In this document: positions 61,773 through 64,000 of the stretch, piece by piece
Layout: the number at the start of each line of letters is the position of its first letter
How positions within the stretch are numbered: position 1 is the stretch's first letter
Assembly (NCBI GenBank): GCA_020354645.1
Contig: CP070652.1
Location: forward strand, 3,721,645-3,785,644
Direction of reading: 5' to 3'
DNA: 64,000 nucleotides
DNA from: Deltaproteobacteria bacterium
GTDB lineage: Bacteria > Desulfobacterota > Desulfobacteria > Desulfobacterales > G020354645
Notes under the pieces: generated by a model
What the model was told of the DNA's origin: nothing
The model's database searches: none
What the model saw: only the letters and a program-made list of their open reading frames with translations
Position numbers and translations under genes: made by a program

Positions 61773-62512
61773 GGTGGCCCCGGTTAATTACGCTTGGTGG
61801 TGTTTTTCTTATCCTTTCTTGCTGGGAGTTGGCCTGCAGGGCTTTGGAAATCCCTGATTTCATTCTGCCGACGCCTTCTCGTATCCTAACGGTAGCGGTT
61901 TCACAGGCAACCATCCTGCTGCCCCACGCGGGGATCACGGCATTGGAGGTGCTGATCGGAATTTTGATTTCACTCGTGGTGGCCGTACCGCTTTCAATAG
62001 CCATGTTTGCCCATCCTTCGGTGGAAAATGCAATTGCACCGTTTCTGGTCGCCTCCCAAGCGGTTCCGGTTTTTGCTATCGCACCGCTGCTGGTGGTGTG
62101 GCTGGGGTACGGCATTGCCAGCAAGGTTTTAATGGCTGCCGTTATTATCTTTTTTCCGATTACCGTAAACCTGCTGGAAGGATTTAAAAGCTGTGATCAC
62201 GAATATCGAATTCTTTTTCAGCTGATGGGAGCAGGGTTTTGGAAGACCATGCGCCTTTTATATTGGTTATGGGCACTGCCGCATTTTTTTGCCGGACTAA
62301 AGGTCGGCGTGTCGGTGGCGACGATCGGTGCGGTGATCGGTGAGTGGGTGGGCGCGCAGCAGGGGCTCGGTTATCTGATGATCCAGGCCAATGCCAGACT
62401 CAGAGTGGACCTCGTGTTTGCTGCCATTCTTTGGCTGTCTGCAATGGGCCTGACGATGTGGGTAATTGTCGGTTTTTTGGAGAAAAGAGTGATTACATGG
62501 AAACAAATGTGA
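61769..62512 (+). CDS. thiX: ABC transporter permease, thiamine-precursor (HMP) type
   Basis: 247 residues, about six TM helices, BPD_transp_1 fold. Cytoplasmic coupling helix in FFPITVNLLEGFKSCDHEY and LLYWLWALPHFFAGLKVGVSVATIGAVIGEW near the EAA loop. Overlaps the ATPase gene by 4 nt. Belongs to the Ssu/Tau/ThiX branch, matching the THI5-like binding protein next. Confidence 0.9.
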   Translation: MRWPRLITLGGVFLILSCWELACRALEIPDFILPTPSRILTVAVSQATILLPHAGITALEVLIGILISLVVAVPLSIAMFAHPSVENAIAPFLVASQAVPVFAIAPLLVVWLGYGIASKVLMAAVIIFFPITVNLLEGFKSCDHEYRILFQLMGAGFWKTMRLLYWLWALPHFFAGLKVGVSVATIGAVIGEWVGAQQGLGYLMIQANARLRVDLVFAAILWLSAMGLTMWVIVGFLEKRVITWKQM

Positions 62513-62555
62513 ACCTCAACCTAAAAAAGAACATGATGATTTGAAAGGAGAAAAG

Positions 62556-63497
62556 ATGACGAAAAAATATTTACCTCTTTTTTTGTCTGTTTTTCTGGTG
62601 ATTGTTTGTGCTTCTACCACCCATACTGCCCAAAGATTTACCCTGATGCTTGATTGGTTTCCGAATGTTGACCATTTACCTATTTATGTCGCCCGTCAAC
62701 AGGGATTCTTTTCGGAAGAAGGGATGGAAATTAAAATACTCAGCCCCTCTGAGACTTCAGACGCACTCAAACTTACTGCAGCCGGCCAGGTGGATTTTGC
62801 CATATCCTATCAGCCTCAAACCATTATCGCCGCAGCCAGAGGGCTCGATATTATTGCTTTCGGGCGTTTGATAGAGCATCCCCTGACAACCTTGCTGTTT
62901 TTAAAGGACAAAGGAATTGAAACACCCCAAGACTTGGAAGGCAAAAAGATTGGGTACACCGTACCGGGCCTTATGGATGTACTTCTGGAGGCCTTTGCCA
63001 AACTCAACCATATTGAGCAATATCCCGCCATAAATGTCGGCTTTTCCATCGTTCAATCTTTGACCGCCGGCAAGGTCGACGCAATTATGGGGCCGTTTAA
63101 AACCTATGAAACTGTAATAATGGCTCAAAAAGGTTACAAGGTCGGATACTTCGAGTTGGAAAAGTGGGGCATACCCGATTACGATGAATTGATATTTGTC
63201 GCAAGCGCCAAAGCGGCGAAGCAAAATCAAGCCGCCCTGATGGCATTCCGTCAGGTTATTGGCCGTGCGATCGCTTATGTCCGCTCAAATCCGGCCCAAG
63301 CATTGGAAAGTTATTTTAAAGCAGTTCCGGAGGCAGACCGTAAAACCGAATCCGATGCTTTCAAGCTTACGCTTCCCTATTATGCCCACCACCAAAATTT
63401 AGAAGTCAAGCGCTGGCAGCAGTTCGCCGATTTTGCTCTAAAATATGGGCTGATCGAAAAACCGGTGGATGTAAAATCTGTGCTCTGGTTAGAGTAA
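62556..63497 (+). CDS. thiY: THI5/NMT1-like binding protein for thiamine pyrimidine precursor
   Basis: 313 residues from ATG 62556 (AAAGGAG five nt before; TTG 62541 lies inside the SD). Signal peptide, then FTLMLDWFPNVDHLPIYVAR, the hallmark of THI5/NMT1 and ThiY proteins. LDWFPN and AISYQPQTIIAAARG (about residue 88) are the HMP pocket motifs. Delivers 4-amino-5-hydroxymethylpyrimidine or a derivative to ThiXZ. Consistent with the TPP riboswitch. No kinase genes follow. Confidence 0.92.
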   Translation: MTKKYLPLFLSVFLVIVCASTTHTAQRFTLMLDWFPNVDHLPIYVARQQGFFSEEGMEIKILSPSETSDALKLTAAGQVDFAISYQPQTIIAAARGLDIIAFGRLIEHPLTTLLFLKDKGIETPQDLEGKKIGYTVPGLMDVLLEAFAKLNHIEQYPAINVGFSIVQSLTAGKVDAIMGPFKTYETVIMAQKGYKVGYFELEKWGIPDYDELIFVASAKAAKQNQAALMAFRQVIGRAIAYVRSNPAQALESYFKAVPEADRKTESDAFKLTLPYYAHHQNLEVKRWQQFADFALKYGLIEKPVDVKSVLWLE

Positions 63498-63537
63498 CTC
63501 TCAAAAAAATTTTCCGATTGCTCTCACGGTTGTACCA

Positions 63538-63735
63538 CCCCGGGGGAGGGCAATTTTTTGGTCACAAGCTGATCACCCCGGTGGTTTTAAATGGGAAAAG
63601 GTCCGTGCGGCTGAGCCAAGCAAACCGAGTTGTTCCATTGGTGTTAGGCAGAATGTTATAACCGGCAAGGAGACAAGTGATAGGAAGTCGGCGTCTCAAG
63701 CCCAAGGGGCACAGATCTAGAGTGTTGTGTCCCAC
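63538..63735 (-). mobile_element. MITE-like element, copy B (inverted relative to copy A)
   Basis: The minus strand matches 33980-34176 closely over about 190 bp: TGCCCCTTGGGCTTGAGACG, then TTGCCGGTTATAACATTCTG and GGTTTGCTTGGCT are shared almost unchanged. The right end keeps the terminal repeat (CCGGGGGAGGGC... GTCACAAG, 63539-63567), but the opposite end has lost its repeat. Non-coding. Confidence 0.8.
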
Positions 63736-63758
63736 AAACAGGTTACAAAGTTGAAGAG

Positions 63759-63978
63759 TTTCCCGTAGCAAGCTGCGGGAAATCTTCCCCTGAAAGGAAT
63801 TTAGCAATTTTAGATTCATTCGCTAATCCCGTAGCGAGCTACGGGGCTCGCGCTCACTGTTGCAGGGCCAGCACAAGGTTTGATCCGCCAGAGGGCTGTG
63901 GCGGATTGCAAGCGACATTGAGCATTTTGGGATAAAGACGCCTGCTGCGGCAGGGCGTAAAATCCGCCGGAGGCGGAT
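63759..63978. repeat. Cluster of short perfect or near-perfect palindromes
   Basis: Stem-loops in 220 bp: TTTCCCGTAGC/GCTGCGGGAAA (63759-63782), CCCGTAGC-GA-GCTACGGG (63828-63845), ATCCGCCA/TGGCGGAT (63883-63906) and ATCCGCC-GGA-GGCGGAT (63962-63978), plus a weaker one at 63939-63957. Two sequence families (CCCGTAGC and TCCGCC) alternate. REP-like; no gene seen to the window end. Confidence 0.7.
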
Positions 63979-64000
63979 GAAAATCAAAAGCTGTCTGAGT

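Overview
The window looks like a chromosomal segment of an anaerobic, Gram-negative delta-type proteobacterium, most plausibly a sulfate reducer of the Desulfobacterota (Desulfobacterales). This is inferred from gene content, not from a search: a membrane pyrophosphatase of the K+-dependent type, CarD, a corrinoid protein with a URO-D-type methyltransferase, a CFeSP-like Fe-S protein, a YeiH-type transporter, Mla-type outer-membrane lipid proteins, and the housekeeping order DUF1844-ispE-tRNA-Gln-prs-rplY-pth. Coding density is normal and nearly all of the sequence is ordinary chromosome, with a few degraded or mobile patches.

Layout. 1-2.1 kb (minus): two tandem paralogues of an unrecognised family and a FemAB/GNAT-like acyltransferase running off the left edge, with a distant paralogue at 55.7-56.5 kb. 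2.4-5.1 kb: two transporters (YeiH-like, CaCA exchanger). 5.3-13.7 kb: housekeeping genes (RluD-type pseudouridine synthase, CarD, divergent hppA, pth, rplY, prs, tRNA-Gln, ispE, DUF1844), with three tandem palindromic repeats between rplY and prs. 13.9-17.9 kb: a mlaC-RND-mlaA lipid-trafficking operon. 18.2-20.1 kb: an ABC-F ATPase. 20.7-26.7 kb: a signalling and secretion block (HD-GYP, a peptide-type binding protein, an RHH-PilZ fusion, then a subtilase with eighteen GGAAD repeats inserted in its catalytic domain). 27.0-32.7 kb: a TetR-controlled export operon (RND/MMPL pump, LolA-like protein, outer-membrane beta-barrel) with two clear palindromic operators. 32.7-34.2 kb: a decayed patch with a flavodoxin-family pseudogene, two small WYDTWWG paralogues and a MITE-like element. 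34.3-43.9 kb: CobW GTPase, phosphate transporter with DUF47 partner, corrinoid and URO-D methyltransferase, ArsR with a deleted permease, cytochrome b5-like membrane protein, UbiA prenyltransferase and fumarase. 44.1-48.3 kb: an RND efflux operon whose pump gene carries one in-frame amber codon. 48.6-51 kb: response regulator, ECF sigma and zinc-finger anti-sigma pair, PilZ protein. 51.3-60.7 kb: CoA ligase, DmeF-type metal efflux, DNA glycosylase, TraB-like protein, acyltransferase, Fe-S protein, methyltransferase, glycosyltransferase, GNAT, and a decayed 23S-IVS-type four-helix-bundle cassette flanked by inverted repeats. 60.9-63.5 kb: a TPP riboswitch ahead of a thiamine-precursor ABC transporter. 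63.5-64 kb: a second, inverted copy of the MITE-like element followed by a cluster of short palindromes.

Themes. Envelope lipid or hydrophobe transport recurs (two MMPL/HpnN-like RND systems and one HAE-type pump). Cyclic-di-GMP related proteins occur as one HD-GYP and two PilZ proteins. The strongest candidates for something not already described are the hypervariable-looking GGAAD subtilase in its HD-GYP/PilZ neighbourhood, the WYDTWWG small proteins, a 49-residue Cys-rich protein with a strong ribosome binding site, the tandem paralogues beside the acyltransferase, and the non-coding elements (the MITE pair, the three-unit palindrome array, and the rplY-pth hairpin with G-U compensated pairing).
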